Assembly (NCBI RefSeq): GCF_000284375.1
Contig: NC_017249.1
Span: 7,371,001 to 7,435,000 of the forward strand
Origin: Bradyrhizobium japonicum USDA 6
Lineage (GTDB): Bacteria; Pseudomonadota; Alphaproteobacteria; Rhizobiales; Xanthobacteraceae
Reading direction: 5' to 3'
DNA length: 64,000 bases
Positions 9,230 to 16,565 of this stretch are shown in pieces. The translations under genes and the position numbers were made by a program. The notes below the pieces were generated by a model that saw nothing but the letters and a program-made list of their open reading frames with translations, searched no databases and was not told the DNA's origin. The number at the start of each line of letters is the position of its first letter. The first letter of the stretch is position 1.

Positions 9230-10161
9230 GCCGCCCTCCGCAGCACCTTGGGAATGCCGGCCTCGTGCAGGTGCCCGGTCAGATGTTTCGCTGGAATATG
9301 GCGGGCCAGAATCTCGCGCGTTTGCATCAGGCGATCGAGGTCGATGCCGGTGGAAAGTCCCATCCGTTCCAGCATGAACACGAGATCTTCGGTGACAATG
9401 TTGCCGCGGGCACCGGGCGCGAAGGGACAGCCGCCAAGTCCTGATACCGCGGCGTCAAAACGCCGGATCCCCGCTTCGAGGCCGGCGACGGCATTGGCGA
9501 GGCCAGCACCGAGCGTGTCGTGCAGATGCAGCCGCAGCGTCATCTGCGATCCGACTTCGCGCCGGACGGCTTCGACAATCTGCCTGACCAGTTTCGGGGT
9601 GGCATAGCCGACGGTGTCGGCGAGCCCGATCTCGTCGGCACCGGCCTCGGCAAAGGCGCGCGCGACCCGGCAGACGGCCGCTTCGCTCACCTCGCCTTCC
9701 AGCGAGCAACCGAAGGAGGTGGCGATCGCGCCCATCAAATGCGGCCGCCGGTCCGCTGGACAGACGTCGATCGCGGCACGGACCGCGCGAAACCCGTCGA
9801 GCTGCTCTTCGATCGAGCGGCGCACATTGGCGCGGTTGTGCGTCTCGCTGGCGGAGATGACGAAATATATGGCGTCGACACGGGCGGCGATGGCGCGCTC
9901 GGCGCCCTTCACGTTCGGCACAAGTGCACCGATGGTCGCGGTCTTGTGCGCAAGTGCGTGCGCCATCACCGCGTCGACATCGGCGAATTGCGGCACGACC
10001 TTCGGCGGCACGAAGGATCCCGCGTCGATCTCGCGCATGCCGGCGGCGGCGATCGTATCGATCAGCGCGCATTTGGCTTCGGTGGGAACGAACACGTCCA
10101 GGTTTTGCAGCCCATCGCGGGGGCCGACCTCGCAAATCAGGACATCCGGCGCATGCGCCAT
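9226..10161 (-). CDS. Hydroxymethylglutaryl-CoA lyase family protein
   Basis: A 311-residue TIM-barrel lyase. Visible family motifs are EVGPRDGLQN (metal/catalytic region), LHLHDTLG (metal-binding histidines) and GLGGCPFAPGARGN, the HMG-CoA lyase signature with its active-site cysteine. HMG-CoA lyase splits (S)-HMG-CoA into acetyl-CoA and acetoacetate. The ATG at 10161 gives the canonical N-terminus MAHAPDVLICEVGPRDG; the open frame upstream runs through the divergent regulator and is spurious. It is the first gene of a five-gene operon and probably acts on the thioester made by the downstream CoA-transferase, though a related acyl such as citramalyl-CoA is possible. Confidence 0.9.
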   Translation of the reverse strand: MAHAPDVLICEVGPRDGLQNLDVFVPTEAKCALIDTIAAAGMREIDAGSFVPPKVVPQFADVDAVMAHALAHKTATIGALVPNVKGAERAIAARVDAIYFVISASETHNRANVRRSIEEQLDGFRAVRAAIDVCPADRRPHLMGAIATSFGCSLEGEVSEAAVCRVARAFAEAGADEIGLADTVGYATPKLVRQIVEAVRREVGSQMTLRLHLHDTLGAGLANAVAGLEAGIRRFDAAVSGLGGCPFAPGARGNIVTEDLVFMLERMGLSTGIDLDRLMQTREILARHIPAKHLTGHLHEAGIPKVLRRAA

Positions 10162-10249
10162 CAGGCTCTCCCTGGCTATATTGTATATTATTGCATAAAA
10201 GAACAATCCGTGGGACAGTCTGTCAAGCTCAAAATCTGCGTGCACTGCA
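10162..10249. promoter_or_regulatory. AT-rich divergent control region of the lyase operon
   Basis: This 88-base gap separates the lyase operon from the divergent FCD regulator. It holds a strongly AT-rich block (10176-10207, core TATATTGTATATTATTGCAT) in GC-rich surroundings, bounded by ATTGT (10180-10184) and ACAAT (10203-10207) as an imperfect inverted pair. This is the likely promoter/operator for both transcription units. Confidence 0.55.
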
Positions 10250-11161
10250 ATGACCGCTTCCGACAGTTCTCGACCGCCCGCTTCGAGCAAAGGCGGTTCC
10301 GAGCGCGCCGAGCACCTCGCCGGGCTGATCATGGCGCTTGCCCGACGCGAAGGCATGAAGGCTGGCGATCGCTTGATCGAACAGAGGCTTGCCGATGCGC
10401 TCGATCTCTCACGCGCGCCGATCCGGCTCGGCCTCAAGGCTCTCGAAGCGGCGGGGCTCGCGCGCGGCGAGCCGCATCGCGGGTTCGTGCTGGCCAAGCA
10501 TCCGACCAGCGGCGCCGCCCAGCCGGCCCTCGCGGCAGTCAGGCGCAGCGAACAGGTTTATACGTCCATCGCAGGCGACGTGCTCGCAAGCCGGCTGCCG
10601 GCCGACGTCACCGAGGCGGAGCTGATGCGCCGCTATGGCCTCAGCCGGGCCGAGCTGCAGCGGCTGCTTGACCGGATCGCCGCCGAGGGCTGGATCGCAC
10701 GCCTGCCGGGTTACGGGTGGCGCTTCGCGGAGACGGTCTCGAGCCCCGAAGCTCAGGCCAAGGCCATGGCGTTTCGCGCGGTGATCGAGCCCGCGGCCAT
10801 CGCGCAGCCCGGCTTTGCGCTGCCGCGGGAGGTGATTGCACGCTTGCGCGAGCGCCAACTGCGCGTGTTCGAAGGCGAGCTCGAGAAGATGACAATCGGC
10901 GAGGTCTTTCTTTCCGGTTGCGAATTCCATGAGGAGATCATTCGTGGCGCTGGCAATCCCTTCTTTCTTGAATCGCTCAAGCGCGTGAATTCGATCAGAC
11001 GCCTGTTCGCCTATCGCAGCTTCGCCGACCGCGACGGCATGCGGCGGCACGTGCGCGAGCATCTGCGCCTGCTCGAGGTTCTGGAAACGCGGCGTTACGC
11101 CGAAGCGGCAGAGCTGATGGCTAAGCACCTGCAACGCCCGCTGGTGGCGGGCTTGTCGTAA
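10250..11161 (+). CDS. GntR family regulator with FCD domain and two winged-helix segments
   Basis: A 303-residue regulator. The first winged helix (about 18-90) contains LIEQRLADALDLSRAPIRLGLKALEAAG and ends in the wing GEPHRGFVLA. A second winged-helix-like segment (about 100-165, YTSIAGDVLASRLP...LMRRYGLSRAELQRLLDRIAAEGW...PGYGWRFAE) follows, then an all-helical FCD ligand domain with VIEPAAI and EFHEEIIRGAGNPFF. FCD domains typically bind carboxylates and CoA-linked acids with a metal. Divergence from the lyase/CoA-transferase/importer operon makes it the probable control of that operon, sensing the imported acid or a product. Confidence 0.85.
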   Translation: MTASDSSRPPASSKGGSERAEHLAGLIMALARREGMKAGDRLIEQRLADALDLSRAPIRLGLKALEAAGLARGEPHRGFVLAKHPTSGAAQPALAAVRRSEQVYTSIAGDVLASRLPADVTEAELMRRYGLSRAELQRLLDRIAAEGWIARLPGYGWRFAETVSSPEAQAKAMAFRAVIEPAAIAQPGFALPREVIARLRERQLRVFEGELEKMTIGEVFLSGCEFHEEIIRGAGNPFFLESLKRVNSIRRLFAYRSFADRDGMRRHVREHLRLLEVLETRRYAEAAELMAKHLQRPLVAGLS

Positions 11162-11209
11162 GCCGACGCGGCGGCGGTCAAGCGGGCGGTGAAAGCGACG
11201 CGTGAACGC

Positions 11210-11809
11210 TCAGCGACGCAAGCCGCCCAACGCCGGTGACTCGCCGGGCAGCATTGACGAATTGATGTCGCTGTCCATGCGTCCCGATTGCTGCTGGGTG
11301 AAACCGGCGCCGAACGACAGGCTGAGGTTGGAGGTCGGCTTGAACTCGACACCCGCGAACGCGCCGTAGCCGGGCGAGGCGCTGGAGGTGAGCGGGGCGA
11401 GCGAGCTGCCGATACCGTCGCCGTATTTCTGCGCGTTGAAGCCGGCAAAGAACGTGACGGGCATGCCGCCCGCGGTCTTGGTGTTGTAGCCGAACTGCGT
11501 GCTGTCATAGGACAGCGCGCTGAAATTGCCGGCAAGGCCGGTCTGGCCGAGGCCGCTCCAATTCAGATTGCCGCGCTGATTGCCGACGAAGAAGCCGTTG
11601 GCAAAATTGGTGCGCGCTGCATCGCCGGCATTGAAGCTCGGGAAATTGCCGTAAGCGTCGGAGGTCCGGCCTGCATCGCCGGCGAAGCCGAAAGGTCCGC
11701 CAGGGATCCAATATTGCAAGGGCGCGACTTGCGCATGAGCCGGTGCTCCGCCGAGGCAGAGCACGACAAGAAGAGGTGCAAGACCGCAAGAACGTGCAAG
11801 GATGGGCAT
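11210..11809 (-). CDS. Secreted outer-membrane-type protein (hypothetical)
   Basis: About 199 residues. The N-terminus MPILARSCGLAPLLVVLCLGGAPAHAQ is a signal peptide with an AHAQ cleavage site. The mature part is rich in Gly, Ser, Asn and aromatic residues with alternating beta-like stretches (GMPVTFFAGFNAQKYG, GYGAFAGVEFKPTSNLSLSFGAGF), as in small outer-membrane beta-barrels. I use the ATG at 11809; ATG at 11839 is possible and would add ten residues. Function unknown. It is convergent with the FCD regulator gene. Confidence 0.7.
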   Translation of the reverse strand: MPILARSCGLAPLLVVLCLGGAPAHAQVAPLQYWIPGGPFGFAGDAGRTSDAYGNFPSFNAGDAARTNFANGFFVGNQRGNLNWSGLGQTGLAGNFSALSYDSTQFGYNTKTAGGMPVTFFAGFNAQKYGDGIGSSLAPLTSSASPGYGAFAGVEFKPTSNLSLSFGAGFTQQQSGRMDSDINSSMLPGESPALGGLRR

Positions 11810-11979
11810 TCGGAAACCGTCAAAAAGGTCACAAATCATACCCTCAGGACGCCGCGAATGCCAGCCGACCGATACCGGCGGTCACGCCATCCGGTTCCCC
11901 GATCACCTCTTCCTGACGCGTTGAACCTCCCCCGTGGCGGCTTGACCCACATTGGGGGCACCTCAGCATGGAGGCTGTC

Positions 11980-13038
11980 ATGGAGGTCAATTCCGACAGG
12001 TTGAATGCCTTTATGGGCAAGATGATCACCGAGGTCGGGGCCGCGATGAATGCATCGCTGGTCCTGCTGGGCGACAAGCTCGGCCTCTACCGCGCCCTCG
12101 CCGCCAAGGGACCCATGAGCTCTGCCGAGCTCGCAAGCGCCACCGGAACGAACGAACGCTACGTCCGCGAGTGGCTGGCGAGCCAGGCGGCTTCTGGTTA
12201 CGTCGAATACGATTCCACTTCCGGCAAGTTCTCGATGCTGCCCGAGCAGGCGATGGCGCTTGCCGATGATGACAGCCCGGTCTTCCTCGGCGCGGTCGGC
12301 AATGTCATTGCCGCGGCGTTCCTCGACGAACCGAAAATTACGGACGCATTCAAGTCCGGTAAGGGCGTCGGCTGGAATCGTCGCAGCGAGTGCCTGTTCT
12401 GCGGCACCGCCCGGTTCTTCCGTACCGGCTACATGCATCATCTGGTGCAGGAGTGGCTGCCCGCGCTCGAAGGCGTCGTGGACAAGCTGAAGCGCGGCGC
12501 CAAGGTCGCCGATGTCGGCTGCGGGCACGGCATCTCGACCCGGCTGATGGCGGAGGCCTTCCCGAACTCCCGCTTCTACGGCTTCGACTATCACGAGGGC
12601 TCGATCGCGGCCGCACGAAAGGCGGCCACTGAGGCGAAGCTGGGCGATCGTGTCAGCTTCGCGGTTCACTCGGCGAAGAACTATCCTGCCGAGGGCTATG
12701 ATCTCGTCTGCTTCTTCGATTGCCTGCACGACATGGGCGATCCCGTCGGCGCGATCAGCCACGTGCGCGAGACCATGGCCAAGGACGGCACCTGCATGCT
12801 GGTCGAGCCGTTCGCAGGCGACCGCCTCGAAGACAATCTCAACCCGGTCGGGCGGGTCTACTATGCGGCGTCGACCATGATCTGCACGCCGGCCTCGCTC
12901 GATCAGGAGGTCGGCCTCGCGCTGGGCGCTCAAGCCGGCGAGGCAAGGCTGCGCAAGGTCGCCAGCGAAGGCGGCCTGTCGCGCTTCCGCCGTGCCGCCG
13001 AAACACCCTTCAACCTGATCCTGGAGGCCCGGATCTGA
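11980..13038 (+). CDS. SAM-dependent methyltransferase with N-terminal winged helix
   Basis: About 352 residues. The N-terminal part (LGLYRALAAKGPMSSAELASATGTNERYVREWLASQAASGYV) is the winged-helix dimerisation domain seen in O-methyltransferases and Rv2258c-like proteins; the C-terminal Rossmann domain carries VADVGCGHGISTRLMAEAFP and FYGFDYHEGSI for SAM binding. A cysteine pair in ECLFCGTARFFRTGY precedes the catalytic domain. I chose ATG 11980 because GGAGG lies five bases before it; ATG 11968 adds four residues. Substrate unknown. Confidence 0.87.
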   Translation: MEVNSDRLNAFMGKMITEVGAAMNASLVLLGDKLGLYRALAAKGPMSSAELASATGTNERYVREWLASQAASGYVEYDSTSGKFSMLPEQAMALADDDSPVFLGAVGNVIAAAFLDEPKITDAFKSGKGVGWNRRSECLFCGTARFFRTGYMHHLVQEWLPALEGVVDKLKRGAKVADVGCGHGISTRLMAEAFPNSRFYGFDYHEGSIAAARKAATEAKLGDRVSFAVHSAKNYPAEGYDLVCFFDCLHDMGDPVGAISHVRETMAKDGTCMLVEPFAGDRLEDNLNPVGRVYYAASTMICTPASLDQEVGLALGAQAGEARLRKVASEGGLSRFRRAAETPFNLILEARI

Positions 13039-13068
13039 TCCAACGGCGGACGCGCGCGGCCCGCGATG

Positions 13069-13452
13069 TCAGGCCGCGTCGTCCGTTCCCATGCCGAACG
13101 TGAGCTGATTGCCGTCGGCATCGACGACGTCGAAATCGCGCATGCTATAGTCACGGTCCTCCGGCCGGTTGAGCAGCCTGGCGCCGCGTCCCGATAGTTC
13201 GGCATAGACCTGATCGACGTCGCTGACGAAGATGCAGATGCCGCCGTGCCCGGGCATCCGCTTCGTTGCCGCCGCCGCAAGCAGATGCAGGCCGACCTCG
13301 TCACGGCACAGGCAGGCGTAGGACGGAGGCTGACCGTATTCGAAGGTGACCTCGAAGCCGAGCACGTCGCGGTAATAGGCGAGGCTGGCTGTGATGTCGG
13401 ACACGACGAAGACGGTGGCGGAGCCGGCCATCATCGGGTGTTCGTCGGTCAT
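13069..13452 (-). CDS. Glyoxalase/bleomycin-resistance (VOC) family protein
   Basis: A 127-residue single VOC module pair: SATVFVVSDITASLAYYRDVLGFEVTFEY, then GICIFVSDVDQVYAELSGRGARLL and a terminal DFDVVDADGNQLTFG, the usual second beta-alpha-beta-beta-beta unit with a metal-ligand position. Members are dioxygenases, isomerases or resistance proteins; the substrate here cannot be told. The start is ATG 13452 because GGAGGG lies four bases upstream of it. Confidence 0.85.
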   Translation of the reverse strand: MTDEHPMMAGSATVFVVSDITASLAYYRDVLGFEVTFEYGQPPSYACLCRDEVGLHLLAAAATKRMPGHGGICIFVSDVDQVYAELSGRGARLLNRPEDRDYSMRDFDVVDADGNQLTFGMGTDDAA

Positions 13453-13643
13453 TGGTCCCTCCATCCGGCAAGCAATCTCCTGCACGCAGTCTAGCATGCG
13501 CGCCGGAGGTCTTGCACGGCCCAAGCCGCACCGTAAGCTGTCGCCCGAACAAGGCGGAAGCGCCGAACGACAGCGTGCCGCCACCGCTCGCCGCGAAATA
13601 ACCGCGCCACCACCGCGATCGATACCGCACGTTTCCTGAAAGC

Positions 13644-14429
13644 ATGGAGAACCCGGTGACGTCTGACGATCCCGTCGCCTACGAACGCGCGGGCAACATC
13701 GCCCGCATCACGCTGCGCCGCCCGCCCGTCAATGCCCTGAGCCTCGAGGTCATCCGTGCGGTGGTCGCGGCCCTGCGTCGCGCAGCGAACGATCCGGAAG
13801 CACGCGTTGTCGTGCTGGCGAGCGCGATCGCCAAGCGCTTTTCGGCCGGCCTCGACCTCGACATCCTGCTGGGCAAATCCGGCGCCGAGATCCGCGAATT
13901 CCTCCAGGCGCTCTATATCGACCTTTACGACGCCCAGTATGGGCTTGGAAAGCCGTCGATCGCCGCGGTCGGAGGCGCAGCGCGCGGCGGCGGCATGACC
14001 ATGGCGGTGTCCTGCGACGTGGTGCTGGCGGCCGGGAGCGCGACGTTCGGCTATCCCGAGATCGACGTCGGCGTCATTCCCGCGATCCACTACGCACACC
14101 TGCCGCGCATCGTCGGACGTCATCGCGCGTTCGAGCTGCTATTCACCGGCCGCGTCTTCACCGCCACTGAGGCGCACGAGCTCGGCGTGGTGAACCGCGT
14201 CGTCGACGATGCCGGGCTCGAGGCCGAAGTGCTGAAGCTCGCGGCGCAATTCGCCGGCAAGTCGGCCGCCGTGCTGCGGATGGGCCGCGCCGCCTTCATG
14301 CGCCAGATCGATCTCGACTACCGGCGCAGCATCGCAAGTGCAGTCGACGATTTCTGCAATGTCGCGACGTCGGACGAGGCGCAGGAGGGTTTGAGGGCGT
14401 TCGTCGAGAAGCGGGCGCCGAAATGGTGA
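13644..14429 (+). CDS. Enoyl-CoA hydratase/isomerase (crotonase) family protein
   Basis: A 261-residue crotonase-fold protein with ITLRRPPVNALSLEV at the N-terminus, an oxyanion-hole segment KRFSAGLDLDIL and GGAARGGGMTMAVSCD followed by GYPEIDVGVIPAIHY. In classical hydratases the segment after GGG carries a catalytic glutamate (GGGCELA); here it is GGGMTMA, while the second glutamate (PEIDVG) is kept. It may therefore be an isomerase, hydrolase or other crotonase reaction rather than a standard hydratase. No pathway partners are adjacent. Confidence 0.87.
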   Translation: MENPVTSDDPVAYERAGNIARITLRRPPVNALSLEVIRAVVAALRRAANDPEARVVVLASAIAKRFSAGLDLDILLGKSGAEIREFLQALYIDLYDAQYGLGKPSIAAVGGAARGGGMTMAVSCDVVLAAGSATFGYPEIDVGVIPAIHYAHLPRIVGRHRAFELLFTGRVFTATEAHELGVVNRVVDDAGLEAEVLKLAAQFAGKSAAVLRMGRAAFMRQIDLDYRRSIASAVDDFCNVATSDEAQEGLRAFVEKRAPKW

Positions 14430-14460
14430 GGGGCCGCAGGCCGCCCAGGGCGGCTGAGGT

Positions 14461-15093
14461 TCAGGCTGTCTTATCTACCGAGGACGAGGAATCCGCGGGC
14501 GGATATTTCGTCACCGGCACAGTGAAGGATTTGGAGCCGACCTGGTAGATGATCTTGCCGCTTTGTCCGTCGTCGGTCGAGATCTGCGACTGCCCGAACA
14601 TGATGACGTTCCTGTAGACGTAGCCGGTGCCCTGGCGGGTGATACCGTCGGTGGTGACGCTGACCGTCGCCTCCTTGCCGCTGATGGCCAGCACGCGAAA
14701 GCTCGCGCTCTTGCCGATGTCGGCAGAATAGCCGCCCCAGCTTCCCATGAGGATGCTGTCGGAACCCGGCGCCGCCTGTTTCTGCAAAGTTGCGCTCTGG
14801 TTGCCAACGCCCGAGGAGAACAGGAGCACCAGGTTCTTGCCGTCCTTGGTGCCGACCGTGACGTTGCCGTAGCTTATGGTTGCACCATTGACCTCGCCGA
14901 TACCGCGCTCGGTGTACCCGTTATGGGTGTACTCGATCTGGGCCCTTGCCCCGCGGATGTTCACGACCTTGAAGCCGACGGCCTGGTTGTTGCCGGCCCA
15001 ATTGCCCTTCCAGTCACCAATCAGACCGCTCTGGTGATACACCCGCTCGTTGGCGGGCGAAATCTGGCTGGTGCTCGATGTGACGATGGCCAT
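14461..15093 (-). CDS. Hypothetical protein with two related beta-rich repeats
   Basis: A 210-residue protein I do not recognise. It contains two similar segments: about 25-95 (LIGDWKGNWAGNNQAVGFKV...IEYTHNGYTERGIGEV) and about 115-185 (LMGSWGGYSADIGKSASFRV...VSVTTDGITRQGTGYV). Both show G-x-W-x-G, a beta run, a D/N-G-x-T-x-[RQ]-G-x-G motif and a following aromatic/Gly strand, indicating an internal duplication. There is no signal peptide or membrane segment. Many residues match small beta-sandwich or lipocalin-like modules, but no function can be assigned. Confidence 0.7.
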   Translation of the reverse strand: MAIVTSSTSQISPANERVYHQSGLIGDWKGNWAGNNQAVGFKVVNIRGARAQIEYTHNGYTERGIGEVNGATISYGNVTVGTKDGKNLVLLFSSGVGNQSATLQKQAAPGSDSILMGSWGGYSADIGKSASFRVLAISGKEATVSVTTDGITRQGTGYVYRNVIMFGQSQISTDDGQSGKIIYQVGSKSFTVPVTKYPPADSSSSVDKTA

Positions 15094-15272
15094 TGGATTG
15101 CTCGGCGGATTTGTCTGACAGACCCGCTTCTGTTCGCGCGCCGGACGGCGAAGTCAGAACTTAATCCGGAAACAACGGGAAGCAGGCCGATTAGGGCCAC
15201 GCAGCAGTTAACGCATGGTTAAATTCGACCGCGCGCGGGACAGGGCAAAAGGTCTCATTCGGGGAGCGCGGA

Positions 15273-16136
15273 TCAGCGCCCCCAGCGGTCCGACCAGATC
15301 TTCTCGCCAATCAAGCAGCTGACCCGTGGCTCCTTGTCGGCAACGCGCCTCACGGGGCGCTCCGGCACGCGGCCGGCGACCTCCATCAGGAGCTTGGTGC
15401 GGATCGCTTCCTTGAACTTGTCGCGATCCTTGATCGTGATGACGAAGGAGCCGGGACCGCCGATGACGCAGTCCTCATAGTAATAGTCGAGATTGTCGAT
15501 ATCCATGGTCGAATAGGACGGCTCCTTGACCATGATCGGCAGGCCGTTGATGACGATGCCCTTCTCGAGCGCGGCGTCGCGCGCCGCCGTCACCGGACCG
15601 CCATTGTTGTTGGGGCCGTCACCGGAAATGTCGATCACGCGGCGCAAGCCGCGATAGGGATCCTCGTCGAACAACGGCATCGCGAACGTGATCGCTCCAG
15701 AGATCGAGGTGCGCGAGGCCCGCCGGATCGGCGTCTTCAAGATCTCGGCGGCGACCGCATCCGCCGTCTCCGGTCCGTCGACCAGCCGCCACGGGATGAT
15801 GATCTTCTGATCGCTGGAAGCGGCCCATTCGAAGTAAGTCACCGCGATCCGGCCATTGGGCCCGAGCTTCAGCGCCTGGAGGAATTCCTTCGACTGGATC
15901 GCCTGCGCATAGCCTTCGCGCTGGATCGCGAGCTCGTCCATGTCCATGGAGTAGGAGACGTCGACCGCGAGGATCAGCTCGACATCGACCGTCTGCGCGT
16001 CCCGGTCGGCCGCTAGCCGTTGTGGCGGATTCCTAGCCGGTTCAAATTTGGGCCCTGGTGCCGCGATGCCCGCGACGTCCCCTCCGGCGAGCACGCCGGC
16101 CACCAGCACAGCCCCGATCGAGAACAGCATGCGCAT
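15273..16136 (-). CDS. DUF1194/von Willebrand factor A-like secreted protein
   Basis: A 287-residue protein with an N-terminal signal peptide (MRMLFSIGAVLVAGVLAG...). The core begins VDVELILAVDVSYSMDMDE, a MIDAS-type DxSxS motif, followed by TSISGAITFAMPLF and IDISGDGPNNNGG, which supply the other metal-site residues of a vWA fold. DUF1194 proteins are usually about this length and have no known ligand. The C-terminus (RVSCLIGEKIWSDRWGR) is conserved-looking. It stands alone. Confidence 0.82.
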   Translation of the reverse strand: MRMLFSIGAVLVAGVLAGGDVAGIAAPGPKFEPARNPPQRLAADRDAQTVDVELILAVDVSYSMDMDELAIQREGYAQAIQSKEFLQALKLGPNGRIAVTYFEWAASSDQKIIIPWRLVDGPETADAVAAEILKTPIRRASRTSISGAITFAMPLFDEDPYRGLRRVIDISGDGPNNNGGPVTAARDAALEKGIVINGLPIMVKEPSYSTMDIDNLDYYYEDCVIGGPGSFVITIKDRDKFKEAIRTKLLMEVAGRVPERPVRRVADKEPRVSCLIGEKIWSDRWGR

Positions 16137-16395
16137 CGCAGTCTCCCGTCGTATGACGCGATGGTGACATGCAATCGCCTTGCCGCAAAGTGCGAAGATC
16201 GCTTGCGCTTCACATTCCGGTTAGGAATTCGCGAGTTGGGAATGCGCACGTCACGCAAAGCTGCCGCCGTGTTGCCGCGCTTGCGCCACGGGGACACGCG
16301 CGATCGCTCACACCATCATTCCAGGGCGTCCAGCAACAGAGCCGAGGACAGACCTTCCCCGCCCACTTGTCCGGTGCGATTTCCATGCTAGGCTG
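16137..16395. other. Intergenic region before the fluoride riboswitch
   Basis: No gene is supported here. The stretch must contain the promoter of the divergent vWA gene and that of the riboswitch-controlled operon; I could not identify clear -35/-10 elements. Confidence 0.4.
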
Positions 16396-16475
16396 ACCAT
16401 ACAGATGGGGATGGAGTCCCCCGACAACCGCCCGTCGGCCTGTAACCGTAGTGGGCTGATGACTCCTGCTCGAGG
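16396..16475 (+). ncRNA. Fluoride riboswitch (crcB motif)
   Basis: The segment shows the conserved core of the crcB fluoride riboswitch: GGGGATGGAGTCCCCC (from 16407), ACAACCGCCC with a pairing arm GGGCGG-like region, and the 3' signature GGCTGATGACTCCT (16454-16467). It lies upstream of two crcB genes, its known partners. Fluoride binding to the aptamer is known to turn on downstream genes, often through transcription termination; a terminator follows here at 16518-16540. Exact 5' end is approximate. Confidence 0.9.
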
Positions 16476-16502
16476 AGGGGCAATCTCAAAGCCTCGGCCT
16501 TT

Positions 16503-16540
16503 GGCGGGAGCATGGACAAACCCGCCGATGGCGGGTTTTT
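16503..16540 (+). terminator. Riboswitch expression-platform terminator with competing hairpin
   Basis: A perfect 6-bp GC stem CCCGCC (16521-16526)/GGCGGG (16530-16535) with a 3-base loop, extended by AAA/TTT and followed by a T run, is a Rho-independent terminator located before the first gene. A second GGCGGG copy at 16503-16508 can pair instead with 16521-16526, so the terminator arm has an alternative partner. This is the expected layout for a transcriptional fluoride switch. Confidence 0.8.
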
Positions 16541-16565
16541 GTTGCCTGAAGGCGAAGGTCAGGGC

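Noticed and set aside
16512..16565. ATG at 16512 as the start of the MFS gene
   Set aside because: It lies inside the riboswitch terminator hairpin; the transporter similarity begins only after GTG 16566.
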